Source of the DNA: Faecalibacterium hattorii
GTDB taxonomy: Bacteria; Bacillota; Clostridia; Oscillospirales; Ruminococcaceae
Length of the DNA: 64,000 nt
Assembly (NCBI RefSeq): GCF_003287455.1
Contig: NZ_PRLC01000004.1
Location: forward strand, 62,001-126,000
Direction: 5' to 3'
The notes under the pieces were generated by a model. It ran no database searches. It was given only the letters and a program-made list of their open reading frames with translations, and had not been told where the DNA came from. Both the position numbers and the translations under genes were made by a program. Positions 40,492 to 49,808 of the stretch are shown one piece after another (position 1 is the first letter of the stretch; each line of letters opens with the position of its first letter).

Positions 40492-42621
40492 TTATTCATT
40501 GCCTTCTGGCTTCTCCGGAGCGTCCTGCTCCGGTTGAAACACTTCGCCCAGCGTCGCATCCTCGGCCTTTTCCGCAGCTTCCGCCTGTTCTGCGGGTTCT
40601 GCCGTTTCCACCGGGGCTGCGGGCTCGGCCTTGGGCTGCTCGTCGCCGTCACGGGGGGGCAGGGTGCCGCCCGCCATCACGGTATTGAACTCCTGCTCGT
40701 TGAGCTTTTCGCGCTCCATCAGAGCCTTGGCCAGCGCATGCAGCTGGTCGATGTGCTCCGTCAGGGTGCGGCGGCAGGTCTCGTACGCCTCGTCGATGAT
40801 ATCCCGCATCTCGCTGTCGATCTCGGCAGCGGTGGTCTCGCTGTAGCCCTTGCCCTGACCGAAATCGCGGCCAAGGAAGGTCTCCTCCTGCGAGGTGCCG
40901 TAGACCACGGGGCCCAGCCGCTCGGAGAAGCCGTACTTGGTGATCATCTGGCGGGCGATGTTGGTGGCTTGCTGCAGGTCGTTGGAGGCGCCGGTGGAGA
41001 TATCCTCCAAGATCAGCTGCTCGGCCACACGGCCGCCCAAGCTGGACACGATGTCCTCGAACATCTCGCCCTTGGTCACATAGCTGCGATCTTTTTCCGG
41101 CAGATACATGGTGTATCCGCCCGCCTGACCGCGGGGGATGATGGTGATCTCATGCACGCGGGGGTGGTGCTTGCAGTAGAAGCCCGCCACGGCGTGACCG
41201 GCCTCGTGGTAGGCCGTGAGCTTTTTCTCTTCGGGGGTCACCACACGGCTCTTCTTTTCGGGGCCGGCCATGACCTTCATGGATGCTTCCTCGATGTCCT
41301 CCATCGTGATGGCCTTGCGGCTGCGGCGGGCAGCCAGCAGGGCGGCCTCGTTCACAAGGTTTTCAAGGTCTGCACCCGCAAAACCGGCGGTGCGCTGGGC
41401 AATGACCTTCAGCGACACATCCGGGGCGAGGGGCTTGTTCTTGGTGTGGACCTTCAGGATCTCCTCGCGGCCCTTGACGTCCGGCAGACCGACATAGACC
41501 TGACGGTCGAAGCGGCCGGGGCGGAGCAGGGCCTTATCGAGGATGTCGGCACGGTTGGTTGCCGCCATGACGATGACGCCGTCGTTGGCCTCAAAGCCGT
41601 CCATCTCAACGAGGAGCTGGTTCAGGGTCTGCTCCCGTTCATCGTGGCCGCCGCCGAGGCCGGCACCGCGCTGGCGGCCCACCGCGTCGATCTCATCAAT
41701 GAAGATGATGCAGGGCATGGTCTTTTTGGCTTTGTCGAAGAGGTCGCGCACACGGGAGGCGCCGACACCCACGTACATTTCCACGAAATCCGAGCCGGAG
41801 ATGGAGTAGAAGGGCACGCCCGCCTCACCGGCACAGGCGCGGGCCAGCAGGGTCTTACCGGTACCCGGAGGGCCCACCAGCAGAACGCCGTGGGGGATGC
41901 GGGCACCGAGGGAGTTGAACTTGTCCGGGCTCTTGAGGAACTCGACGACTTCCTTCAGCTCTTCCTTCTCCTCGTCCTCACCGGCCACATCGGCGAAGGT
42001 GGCGGTCTTCTTGTTCTCGTGCTCGTCCTTGACCTTGGCTTTGCCGACATTCATGATGCCGCCGCCACCGGCACCGCCCCGCATCATGGAGAAGAGCAAA
42101 AAGCCGGTGCACCCCAGCATACCGAGGTAGAACAGGATCTCCATCCAAGGGATCGATTCCTTGAGGGTGGTGTAGTCGTAGGTCATCGGGGCGTCGGGGT
42201 TGACCGCGTCGTAGGACGCGATATACTGATCCACGTTCTCGATGAAGACGTAGGCGTAGGGCAGCTTATAACGGACGGTCACGGTGCCGTCGTCGTTCTT
42301 CACCGCGCCGACCGAGGCCGACGAGGAAGTGGAGAACATACCGCTGAGCAAGCCGCCAGTGGCCTGTGCGGTGCTGGCCGCCGAGGTATCCGGCAGGGCG
42401 AGGTCGCCCTCTTTCAGCGTCAGGGTGATGATGCTGGTATTCCGGTCAAGGGTGAAATCCGTGACCTGATTGTGTTCAAAGTAGTGCACCACAGTGGAGT
42501 AGCTCATGGTCGAGCCGCTGGTGCTGCTGTCACTGGTGCCCAGCACCGACCAGATCATCAGCACTGCCGCAAGGGCCAGCGCGAGGATCAGGGGGTTAAA
42601 GCGAGGTCGTTTCGGTTGCAA
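40492..42621 (-). CDS. ftsH: ATP-dependent zinc metalloprotease FtsH
   Basis: A 709-residue membrane AAA+ protease. Two membrane helices (residues 11-28 and about 160-180) flank an extracytoplasmic domain. Walker A is GPPGTGKT (250-257), Walker [12 protein letters not shown], the arginine-finger region [19 protein letters not shown], and the zinc site HEAGH (472-476). The C-terminal tail is Glu/Ala-rich. The start is a TTG (42621) about ten bases after GGAG. FtsH degrades misfolded membrane proteins and regulators; it lies between hpt and the tail-anchored genes, the tilS-hpt-ftsH order being typical of Firmicutes. Confidence 0.97.
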   Translation of the reverse strand: MQPKRPRFNPLILALALAAVLMIWSVLGTSDSSTSGSTMSYSTVVHYFEHNQVTDFTLDRNTSIITLTLKEGDLALPDTSAASTAQATGGLLSGMFSTSSSASVGAVKNDDGTVTVRYKLPYAYVFIENVDQYIASYDAVNPDAPMTYDYTTLKESIPWMEILFYLGMLGCTGFLLFSMMRGGAGGGGIMNVGKAKVKDEHENKKTATFADVAGEDEEKEELKEVVEFLKSPDKFNSLGARIPHGVLLVGPPGTGKTLLARACAGEAGVPFYSISGSDFVEMYVGVGASRVRDLFDKAKKTMPCIIFIDEIDAVGRQRGAGLGGGHDEREQTLNQLLVEMDGFEANDGVIVMAATNRADILDKALLRPGRFDRQVYVGLPDVKGREEILKVHTKNKPLAPDVSLKVIAQRTAGFAGADLENLVNEAALLAARRSRKAITMEDIEEASMKVMAGPEKKSRVVTPEEKKLTAYHEAGHAVAGFYCKHHPRVHEITIIPRGQAGGYTMYLPEKDRSYVTKGEMFEDIVSSLGGRVAEQLILEDISTGASNDLQQATNIARQMITKYGFSERLGPVVYGTSQEETFLGRDFGQGKGYSETTAAEIDSEMRDIIDEAYETCRRTLTEHIDQLHALAKALMEREKLNEQEFNTVMAGGTLPPRDGDEQPKAEPAAPVETAEPAEQAEAAEKAEDATLGEVFQPEQDAPEKPEGNE

Positions 42622-42650
42622 AAGGGATCAACTCCAGTTCTGTTTCTTAC

Positions 42651-43199
42651 TTATTTTTCGTAGACAGCGGGCTTGAGCACGCCGACATAAGGCAGATTGC
42701 GGTATTTTTCGTCGTAGTCCAGACCATAGCCCACCACGAACTCGTCCGGCACTTGGAAGCCCTCGTAATCGGGCTGGATGTCGGCCTTGCGGCGGCTGGG
42801 CTTGTCGAGGATGGTGCAGATCTTGACAGACTTCGGGTTGCGCATCTTGAGCATCGGCACCAGATTGGACAGGGTGATGCCGGTATCGAGGATGTCCTCC
42901 ACGATCAGCACATCTTTGCCGGTGAGGTCGCCGTCGAGGTCCTTGATGATCTTGACGAGGCCGCTGGAGGTGGTGTTGCTGCCGCCGTAGCTGGACACCA
43001 CCATGAAGTCGATGCTGCACGGAATGCTCACGGCACGCATCAGGTCGGCCATAAAGACCACCGAACCCTTCAGGATGGAAACGAGGACGAGGTTCCTGCC
43101 CTCATAGTCTTTGCTGATCTGGGCACCCAGCTCAGCCACCTTGGCCTTCAGCTGTTCCTCGCTGACCAGAACCTTCTCGATATCATCGTGCATGCTCAT
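42651..43199 (-). CDS. hpt: Hypoxanthine(-guanine) phosphoribosyltransferase
   Basis: A 182-residue enzyme converting hypoxanthine or guanine and PRPP to IMP or GMP. The PRPP-binding motif is [32 protein letters not shown] and a C-terminal [20 protein letters not shown] complete the family pattern. The ATG at 43199 overlaps the tilS stop (ATGA) and has SD GGAGGAAG. It can use the purine bases released by deoD. Confidence 0.96.
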   Translation of the reverse strand: MSMHDDIEKVLVSEEQLKAKVAELGAQISKDYEGRNLVLVSILKGSVVFMADLMRAVSIPCSIDFMVVSSYGGSNTTSSGLVKIIKDLDGDLTGKDVLIVEDILDTGITLSNLVPMLKMRNPKSVKICTILDKPSRRKADIQPDYEGFQVPDEFVVGYGLDYDEKYRNLPYVGVLKPAVYEK

Positions 43200-44650
43200 T
43201 GTTCTTCCTCCATTTTTTGCGCTTCCATCTGCAAGACAACTTCGCTGTCCGCCGTGGGAGCCAGCCCGTCGGCGAACCCTGCACCGCAGACCCACACGAC
43301 CTCGCTCCCCGCCGCAAGCAGCGGCAGACGATCCCGTTCTTCGGGCGGGATGCCCGTTTCATTCATCCATTTGCGCAGCTCCTTGCGCACGCCCCGCCCC
43401 GCCGGGCAGAAGGTATCCCCCGGCCTGCGGTGCCGCAATACGAGCGCAGAATATAACATTGTTATTTTAGCATAATCCGCCTGATTTTTTAAGTCTTTTT
43501 TATGAACACCCTGTGTTTTTTCTGGAAAACCGCCCGGAATCCGCCGGGTTTCCAGCATCCAGCCGCCCGGAAGCCGGAGTTCCAGCGCTTTTTCAGGCGA
43601 AAACGGAAGGGGCAGCGCGGTCACACCGGCCTCCGGCAGAGGGTCTTTTTCCACTGCTTCCTCCACCCAGAGTACGCCGCCGCCCGCCCAGAAGCGGACC
43701 GCTTCGGTCAGTTGGACGGCCCCGCTCCCCTGCTCTACAAGGGTGCAGAGCAGCCGGACATACTTTTCCTCGGCGTCCCGCACCGGGCTCACCAAGCGGT
43801 GCAGCGCCGCTTCCAAGAGCAGCGGGTCCGCCTCTTGGAGGGGTCCCAGCGCCCAGACAGGTTCTTCTTTTTGCATTGCGTACACTGCCCCCGCCGGGAG
43901 CCGTTGGGGCAGCAGGGCCTCGGCGTCCTCCAGCAGGACCTCCGCCTTTTGGGCGAAGTAGGCGTCCGCACGGGCGGCCTTTTCGCAGAAGCGGGCAAGA
44001 TTTTCCTCGGCGGCGGCGTTGGCGCTCCGCAGCGCCGGGAGGGCCCCATGGCGCAGCCGGTTCCGGGCGTAGGCGTCGGAGTCGTTGGTCTCGTCCTCCA
44101 CCCAGCGCTGGCCGCAGCCGGTGCAGAAGCGTTCTGTCTCCCCGCGGGTCAGGCACAGCAGCGGGTGGCAAAAACCCTCCCGCTTTGGCCGGATGCCCGC
44201 CGCGCCGTGGAGCCCGGTGCCCCGCGCCAGCCGGAACAGCAGCGTTTCCGCTTGGTCAGTAGCAGTATGGGCGGCAGCAACGGTGGTTATCCCTTCGGCG
44301 TGCAGGGCGTCAAAACAGGCGCAGCGCAGTTTCCGGGCCCAGTCCTCCCCGGCGTGGGGCGGCACGGCAAAGCCGACGTCCGCCGGGTGAAACACCCGCA
44401 GCGGCACGCCCAGCCGCCCGCACTCCCCCCGGACGAAGGCTTCGTCCCGGTCGGCGGACGCGCCCCGCAGCCCGTGGTTCACATGGCACGCCGTCAACTG
44501 ATAACCGAACTCCGGCTGCAATTCCAGCAAAATGCGCAGCAGCGCCATGCTGTCGGCCCCGCCGGAGACGGCGGCGCAGAGCTTCTGCCCCGGATCAAAT
44601 AGCTCGTTTTCCTGCGCAAAGGTGCGAACTTTTTTCAAAATTTGTTTCAT
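43196..44650 (-). CDS. tilS: tRNA(Ile)-lysidine synthetase
   Basis: A 484-residue enzyme adding lysine to C34 of the tRNA-Ile that reads AUA. The PP-loop SGGADS is at residues 29-34; [19 protein letters not shown] and [21 protein letters not shown] are the other N-terminal signatures. The C-terminal domain ([22 protein letters not shown]) binds the tRNA. It begins at the dnaB stop (TGATG overlap) and ends overlapping hpt. Length is normal. Confidence 0.95.
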   Translation of the reverse strand: MKQILKKVRTFAQENELFDPGQKLCAAVSGGADSMALLRILLELQPEFGYQLTACHVNHGLRGASADRDEAFVRGECGRLGVPLRVFHPADVGFAVPPHAGEDWARKLRCACFDALHAEGITTVAAAHTATDQAETLLFRLARGTGLHGAAGIRPKREGFCHPLLCLTRGETERFCTGCGQRWVEDETNDSDAYARNRLRHGALPALRSANAAAEENLARFCEKAARADAYFAQKAEVLLEDAEALLPQRLPAGAVYAMQKEEPVWALGPLQEADPLLLEAALHRLVSPVRDAEEKYVRLLCTLVEQGSGAVQLTEAVRFWAGGGVLWVEEAVEKDPLPEAGVTALPLPFSPEKALELRLPGGWMLETRRIPGGFPEKTQGVHKKDLKNQADYAKITMLYSALVLRHRRPGDTFCPAGRGVRKELRKWMNETGIPPEERDRLPLLAAGSEVVWVCGAGFADGLAPTADSEVVLQMEAQKMEEEQ

Positions 44651-46047
44651 CAGCGTTTAAAATCCACATCCATGAAGCGGGTATGGGCGCCATCCCAGCC
44701 CAGCGGCACCGTGCTGGTCTCGCCGTGGCGGTTCTTCGCCACGATGCACTCGGCGGTGTCAGCGTCCACCTCGCCGCCGTCGGGGTTCTGGCTGGCGTAG
44801 TAGGAATCGCGGTAGAGGAACAGGACGCAGTCGGCGTCCTGCTCGATGGAGCCGGAGTCACGCAGGTCGGACAACTGGGGCCGGTGGGAGGAGTTGTTGC
44901 CCTGCTTTTCCACGGCACGGGAGAGCTGGGAAAGGGCGATGATGGGCACATTCATTTCCTTGGCCATGATCTTGAGGTTTCGGGTAATGGAGCTGATCTC
45001 CTGCACGCGGTTCTCGCTGCGCTGGCCGGTGGTCATCAACTGCAAGTAGTCGATGACGATGAGGCCCACATTTGGGCGGGTGGGGTCCTGATTGACCCGG
45101 CGGATCTTCGCCTTCATCTCGGTGATGGTGATACCGGAAGTGTCGTCCATATAGATGGGCGCATCGTGGAGCTTCTCGGTGGCGAGGGCCAGATACTCCC
45201 AGTCCTCAGCGCGGAGGGCACCGGTGCGGAACGCTTGGCTGTCGATGCCCGCCTCAGCGGACAGAATGCGGTTGGTCAACTGCTCCTTGGTCATTTCGAG
45301 GCTGAAGATCGCCACAGGCACCTTCTGCTGCATGGCCACGCGGGTGGCGATGTTCAGTGCAAAGCTGGTTTTGCCCATGCCGGGACGGGCGGCCAGAATG
45401 ATGAGGTCGCCGCGGCCAAGGCCGGTGAGGACGGTGTCCAGCAGCCGGAAGCCGGTGGGGATGCCCTTGTACTTGTCGGCGTCGGGGCCGCTGATCTTCT
45501 GCAAATTGGTCAGCGTTTCCACCATGCTGGAAGAAAGGGGCGTCAGAGCGCTGGAATCCCGGCCGGAGCGGATCTCATAAATGCGCTGCTCGGCGTTTTC
45601 CAGCAAAAGGTCGGCGTCCGGTTCGTCCCCCGCGTCCTGCAAAATATCCTTTGCTACCCCCATGAGCTGCCGCACCAGATATTTTTCGTTCACGATCTGG
45701 GCATAGGCCTTGACGTTGGAGATGCTGGGCACCGTCTCGGCAAGGCCGGTCAGGTAGACCTTGGCCTCGTCCGCGCTGGGGAAAACGCCGTCGGAGATGA
45801 CGGCGTCCAGCAGGGTGACGAAGTCGATGGTCTGGTCGCTGGTGAACAGGCGCAGCATTTCGGAGTAGATCTGCGCGTTCTGGCGGGTGTAGAACATCTC
45901 CGGGCGGATGATCTCCACCAGATCGGTCAGGACGTCGGGCTTGAGCAGCACCGCGCCCAGAACGCTCTGCTCCGCCTGCATGTTGTAGGGCAGGTTGATG
46001 CCCACACTTTCGAGATTCAGTTCGTTGTAATGTCGTTCGTTCGGCAT
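44650..46047 (-). CDS. dnaB: Replicative DNA helicase
   Basis: A 465-residue hexameric helicase. The N-terminal domain (about residues 18-120, NMQAEQSVLGAVLLKPDVL) binds primase; the RecA-like C-terminal domain has Walker A ARPGMGKTSFALN, Walker B VGLIVIDYLQLM and an arginine-finger region. No intein or insertion is present. It sits 69 bases after rplI behind a terminator, the conserved rplI-dnaB order of Firmicutes; no clear promoter is visible between them, so read-through may drive it. Confidence 0.97.
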   Translation of the reverse strand: MPNERHYNELNLESVGINLPYNMQAEQSVLGAVLLKPDVLTDLVEIIRPEMFYTRQNAQIYSEMLRLFTSDQTIDFVTLLDAVISDGVFPSADEAKVYLTGLAETVPSISNVKAYAQIVNEKYLVRQLMGVAKDILQDAGDEPDADLLLENAEQRIYEIRSGRDSSALTPLSSSMVETLTNLQKISGPDADKYKGIPTGFRLLDTVLTGLGRGDLIILAARPGMGKTSFALNIATRVAMQQKVPVAIFSLEMTKEQLTNRILSAEAGIDSQAFRTGALRAEDWEYLALATEKLHDAPIYMDDTSGITITEMKAKIRRVNQDPTRPNVGLIVIDYLQLMTTGQRSENRVQEISSITRNLKIMAKEMNVPIIALSQLSRAVEKQGNNSSHRPQLSDLRDSGSIEQDADCVLFLYRDSYYASQNPDGGEVDADTAECIVAKNRHGETSTVPLGWDGAHTRFMDVDFKR

Positions 46048-46070
46048 GATATCGTTTTCCTCTTAAAACC

Positions 46071-46101
46071 CAAAAAGCGCCCCCTGCCTTGAGGGGGCGC
46101 T
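46071..46101 (-). terminator. Terminator between rplI and dnaB
   Basis: On the minus strand AGCGCCCCCT and AGGGGGCGCT form a ten-pair stem followed by TTTTT, 15 bases after the rplI stop. Partial read-through would lower the dnaB level relative to L9. Confidence 0.85.
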
Positions 46102-46116
46102 GACAGGCAGCCAGAA

Positions 46117-46572
46117 TCAGGCCTGTTCGACTTCCACCATGATCTTGAAGGAAGCCACGACGCCGACATGCAGACGCACCTTGGCGTTGAACACGCCCGC
46201 GTCCTTGATGTCCTTGGTCTCCAGCTCGATCTTCTTCTTGTCGATGGGAGCACCAGCCAGCTGAGCCAGCGCCTCGGCGACTTCCTTGCCGGTGACCTTG
46301 CCGTGCAGACGGCCGGATGCGCCGCCCTTGGCCTTGATGGTCACGGTCTTGCCGTTGATCTTTGCGGCCAGCGTCTGCGCAGCAGCCACATTCTCGGCCT
46401 CATGGAAATCCGCAGCAGCCTCCTTGCCGCGTGCGATATTCACCGCGCTGGCGTCGGCCACAGCGGCCAGCTTGCGCGGGAACAGAAAGTTGCGGGCGTA
46501 GCCGTCGGAGACCTCGTGGATCTCGTCCTTCTTGCCAATGCCCTTGACGTCCTGCTTCAGAATCACTTTCAT
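46117..46572 (-). CDS. rplI: 50S ribosomal protein L9
   Basis: A 151-residue protein with the N-terminal domain [32 protein letters not shown] (the L9 signature), a long connecting helix and the C-terminal RNA-binding domain. It binds 23S rRNA helix 76 near the L1 stalk. SD GAGGG; its own sigma-A promoter lies just upstream, at the end of glf. Confidence 0.97.
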   Translation of the reverse strand: MKVILKQDVKGIGKKDEIHEVSDGYARNFLFPRKLAAVADASAVNIARGKEAAADFHEAENVAAAQTLAAKINGKTVTIKAKGGASGRLHGKVTGKEVAEALAQLAGAPIDKKKIELETKDIKDAGVFNAKVRLHVGVVASFKIMVEVEQA

Positions 46573-46621
46573 GATAGTATCCCTCACTTCTCACCGGAAA
46601 TCCGGTGCAGTTTATGGTTTT

Positions 46622-46650
46622 AGTATACAGCAATTAAGCGCTTCCGTCAA
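46622..46650 (-). promoter_or_regulatory. Promoter of rplI-dnaB
   Basis: TTGACG (46650-46645), 17 bases, TATACT (46627-46622). The -35 starts two bases after the glf stop codon. Confidence 0.8.
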
Positions 46651-46651
46651 C

Positions 46652-47755
46652 TTACGCCAGTTCCTTTTCCGCCACGGACAGAGCCACCTCGATGACCTTA
46701 TCCATGTCGTAGTACTTGTACTCGCCCAGACGGCCGCCGAAGATGACCCCCGGTTCGGCGTCGGCCAGCTTCTTGTACTCGGCGTAGAGGGCACCGTTCT
46801 TCTCGTCATTGACGGGATAATACGGCTCGTCGCCCTTCTTCCACTCGGCGCTGTACTCCCGGCTGATGACCGTCTTGGGCTGGGTGCCGAACTCGAAGTG
46901 CTTGTGCTCGATGATGCGGGTGTAGGGGGTCTCGGCGTCGGTGTAGTTCACGACGGCGTTGCCCTGATAGTTGTCGGTGTCGAGGACTTCCGTCTCGAAC
47001 CGGACGCTGCGGTACTGCAAAGCCCCCAGCTTGTAGCCGAAATAGGCGTCCACCGGGCCGGTGTAAACGACCTTGTCGGCCAGTTTGTCCAGCTGCTCCT
47101 TCTCGGCCAGATAGTCCACATTCAGGCGGACTTCCACGCCGTCCAGCATCTTTTCCACCATGGCGGTGTAGCCGCCGTTGGGGATGCCCTGATAGAGGGC
47201 GTTGAAGTAGTTGTTGTCGTAGGTAAAGCGGACGGGCAGACGCTTGATGATGAAGGCGGGCAGCTCGGTGCAGGGGCGGCCCCACTGCTTGCCGGTGTAG
47301 CCCTTGACCAGCTTCTCGTAGATGTCGGTGCCCACAAGGCTGATGGCCTGTTCTTCGAGGTTTTTCGGCTCCGTGATGCCGGCTTCGGCCTTCTGCTGCT
47401 CGATCTTTGCCTTGGCTTCGGCCGGGGTGACCACGCCCCACATCTTGTTGAAAGTGTTCATGTTGAAGGGCATGTTGTAGATCTCGCCGTGGTAGTTGGC
47501 CACCGGGCTGTTGGTGTAGCGGTTGAACTCCGCGAACTGGCTCACATACTGCCACACCGCCTTGTTGTTGGTGTGGAAAATGTGGGCACCGTAGCGGTGG
47601 ACATTGATGCCCTCCACCGGCTCCGTGTAGATGTTACCCGCGATGTGATCTCGTTTATCGATGACGAGGCAGCGCTTGCCCGCCTTCTTGGCCTCGTGGG
47701 CAAACACTGCGCCGTACAGACCGGCACCGACGATCAGGTAATCATACTGTTTCAT
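46652..47755 (-). CDS. glf: UDP-galactopyranose mutase
   Basis: A 367-residue flavoenzyme interconverting UDP-galactopyranose and UDP-galactofuranose. The FAD Rossmann motif is YLIVGAGLYGAVFAHEA with VIDKRDHIAGN; the active-site region includes YGAHIFHT and the substrate arginines in YTGKQWGRP and the C-terminal NDEKNGALYAEYKKLA. This points to galactofuranose in a surface glycan. No glycan gene cluster surrounds it: it lies after gdpP, 18 bases away, in the RNase J-gdpP transcript. Confidence 0.95.
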   Translation of the reverse strand: MKQYDYLIVGAGLYGAVFAHEAKKAGKRCLVIDKRDHIAGNIYTEPVEGINVHRYGAHIFHTNNKAVWQYVSQFAEFNRYTNSPVANYHGEIYNMPFNMNTFNKMWGVVTPAEAKAKIEQQKAEAGITEPKNLEEQAISLVGTDIYEKLVKGYTGKQWGRPCTELPAFIIKRLPVRFTYDNNYFNALYQGIPNGGYTAMVEKMLDGVEVRLNVDYLAEKEQLDKLADKVVYTGPVDAYFGYKLGALQYRSVRFETEVLDTDNYQGNAVVNYTDAETPYTRIIEHKHFEFGTQPKTVISREYSAEWKKGDEPYYPVNDEKNGALYAEYKKLADAEPGVIFGGRLGEYKYYDMDKVIEVALSVAEKELA

Positions 47756-47773
47756 ATCAGCGTTCCTCGCTTT

Positions 47774-49762
47774 TTATTTTTTGGTTTCTGTATCCGGCAC
47801 ACTCTTTTTCTGCGCCGCGCGGTATTGGTCGATGGCGGTCTGGATGCGTGCCCGCGCCGCCTCCGGGGTGATGTGCTTGAGCTGAGCCGCCGCCATGGTC
47901 TGATGGCCGCCGCCGCCCAAGGATTCCATAATGACCTGCACATTCACAGCCCCCAGACTGCGGGCCGAGATGTTCACGCCGCCGCCCACCTGAACGGCCA
48001 CGAAGCTGGCATCCACGCCCTGAATGGTCAGCAGGTCGTTGGCGGCCTGTGCCACGGCCACGCGGGCTTCGGGGGCAACTTCGCCGCTCACCGAGATGGC
48101 GCAGCTCTTGTACATCTGGGCAGCTTCCACCAGCGCGGCCTTGGTGTTGTACTCCACCATGGTCACATCGAAGAGCTGGCGGACCCGCTCGGTCTCCGCG
48201 CCGTAGCGGCGGAGGGCCGCCGCGGCTTCAAAGGTGCGCACACCGGTGTGCAGGGTGAAGTCGCGGGTGTCCAGCATGATGCCGGAGAGAAGGCCCTCGG
48301 CCTCCACCCGGTTGGGCTTGTCGTCGCGGGTGCCCACGTATTGCAGCAGCTCCGTGACCAGCTCACTGGCCGAGGAGGAATAGGGCTCGTGGCAGACCAG
48401 CGCCGCGTCCTCGATATAGCCCACGCCCTTGCGGTGGTGGTCGATGACGGCGATCTTGCCGCATTTTTCTAGGATCTCCTTGCTCTCCACAAGGCCGGTC
48501 TGGTATGTATCGACCACGATGCAGAGCGTCTTTTTCGAGATGATGGGCAAAGCGCCCTTGGGGTCGATGAAGTCATCCTCCTGCCCCGCTTTCACAAGGG
48601 CATCGATGAGGCTGCCCGCCAGCGTCGCATCCCGGCGGACCGCGATGACGGCGGGGACATCACAGATCTTGCAGATGCGCAGCACGCCCTCCGCCGCGCC
48701 GATGGCGTCGAGGTCGCTCATCCGGTGGCCCATGATGACCACATGGTCGGCCTCCTTGATGAGTTTGACCAGTTGATCGGCCACGATGCGGCTGCGGACC
48801 TTGCTCCGCTTTTCAACACCGTGGCTGACGCCGCCGTAGAAGGTAAAGCCGTCCGGGGTCATCTCGGCGGCTTGGTCGCCGCCGCGCCCCTGCGCCATAT
48901 CCAGCGCCTGAACGGCCATGTCCTGCGCTTCCCGCAGGGTCTTTGCCCCGCGGCCGATGCCGATGGAGATGGAGAGGTTCACGCTGGGGTCGAGGGCGCG
49001 GATCTTATCCAGCACATCGTAGCCGCGCTTGGCATACTGCTCCAGATGGCGCTCTTCCACCACGGCGATATACCGGCCGCTGGCCACTCGGCGCAGAAAG
49101 CCGCTGCCCCGGCCGATCATCTCTTCCAGCACCCGGTTGATGCCCTCCAAAAGGCGGGCACGCTCGCTGTCCAGCATATCGCTGAAAACGTCGTCGTAGC
49201 CGTCCACGAGGAAGACCATATAGCCGGGGCGGCTGGCCTTGTATTCAGCCTCCACCCGGCGCAGCGCAGTCTCCTCGTTGAAGACCAGCAGGGTCACGCT
49301 CTCGCTTTGGCCCGGCACGGTGGAGCTGTGGACGCTCCACACCCCGTCCGCCAAGTTGAGCTGCTGGCCGGTCTTTTCCCGGCAGAGCTGGAGGTCCAGC
49401 CCCGGCAGCAGCTTCTGCGCCCGGCTGGCCAAGCGATCCTCGCCGCCCAGCAGCCGCTGGCGGAATTCGGCGTTGTACCACAGCACCGTCTCGCCGGAGA
49501 GCACCGCCGCCGGCTGGGACAGGGATTCAAGGCTGTATTGGGTCTTGGAGTTCTCGAAGCTTCCGCCCGCCACCCAGCGTGCCAGCCAGTTGCGCAGCCG
49601 GCAGCGGAACACCCACATACCGATGCCCCACAGCACCACCAGCACAGCCAGCACCGGCCAGCATGCCGGGCGGTAAACCAGCAGCACCAAGGTCAGCAAG
49701 GCGCAGAGGACGGCCAGCGCACCGGTCAGCATTTCAAGAGTCCATCTCGGTTTTTGTTTCAT
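47774..49762 (-). CDS. gdpP: GdpP cyclic di-AMP phosphodiesterase
   Basis: A 662-residue membrane phosphodiesterase hydrolysing cyclic di-AMP to pApA. Two N-terminal helices (about residues 11-29 and 34-52) precede a PAS-like domain, a degenerate GGDEF domain (the loop reads ASGRY, so no cyclase activity) and a DHH/DHHA1 domain. Catalytic motifs are IMGHRMSDLDAIG, VVDTYQTG, VIDHHRKG and GGGGHQTMAA. The start could be the ATG at 49762 or the TTG one codon earlier; SD AGGAGG. It follows RNase J by 46 bases. Together with CdaA it gives both arms of cyclic di-AMP turnover. Confidence 0.96.
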   Translation of the reverse strand: MKQKPRWTLEMLTGALAVLCALLTLVLLVYRPACWPVLAVLVVLWGIGMWVFRCRLRNWLARWVAGGSFENSKTQYSLESLSQPAAVLSGETVLWYNAEFRQRLLGGEDRLASRAQKLLPGLDLQLCREKTGQQLNLADGVWSVHSSTVPGQSESVTLLVFNEETALRRVEAEYKASRPGYMVFLVDGYDDVFSDMLDSERARLLEGINRVLEEMIGRGSGFLRRVASGRYIAVVEERHLEQYAKRGYDVLDKIRALDPSVNLSISIGIGRGAKTLREAQDMAVQALDMAQGRGGDQAAEMTPDGFTFYGGVSHGVEKRSKVRSRIVADQLVKLIKEADHVVIMGHRMSDLDAIGAAEGVLRICKICDVPAVIAVRRDATLAGSLIDALVKAGQEDDFIDPKGALPIISKKTLCIVVDTYQTGLVESKEILEKCGKIAVIDHHRKGVGYIEDAALVCHEPYSSSASELVTELLQYVGTRDDKPNRVEAEGLLSGIMLDTRDFTLHTGVRTFEAAAALRRYGAETERVRQLFDVTMVEYNTKAALVEAAQMYKSCAISVSGEVAPEARVAVAQAANDLLTIQGVDASFVAVQVGGGVNISARSLGAVNVQVIMESLGGGGHQTMAAAQLKHITPEAARARIQTAIDQYRAAQKKSVPDTETKK

Positions 49763-49808
49763 CAAATTTTCTGCCTCCTGATCTGCCGCCGCGCTCCGGC
49801 GGCCTTTG

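Noticed and set aside
43502-44602. Plus-strand frame opposite tilS
   Set aside because: It is the shadow of the tilS frame, which has the PP-loop and is coupled to dnaB and hpt.
49786-49805. GC-rich hairpin between RNase J and gdpP
   Set aside because: There is no T-run, and the SD of gdpP follows directly, so it is not an intrinsic terminator.
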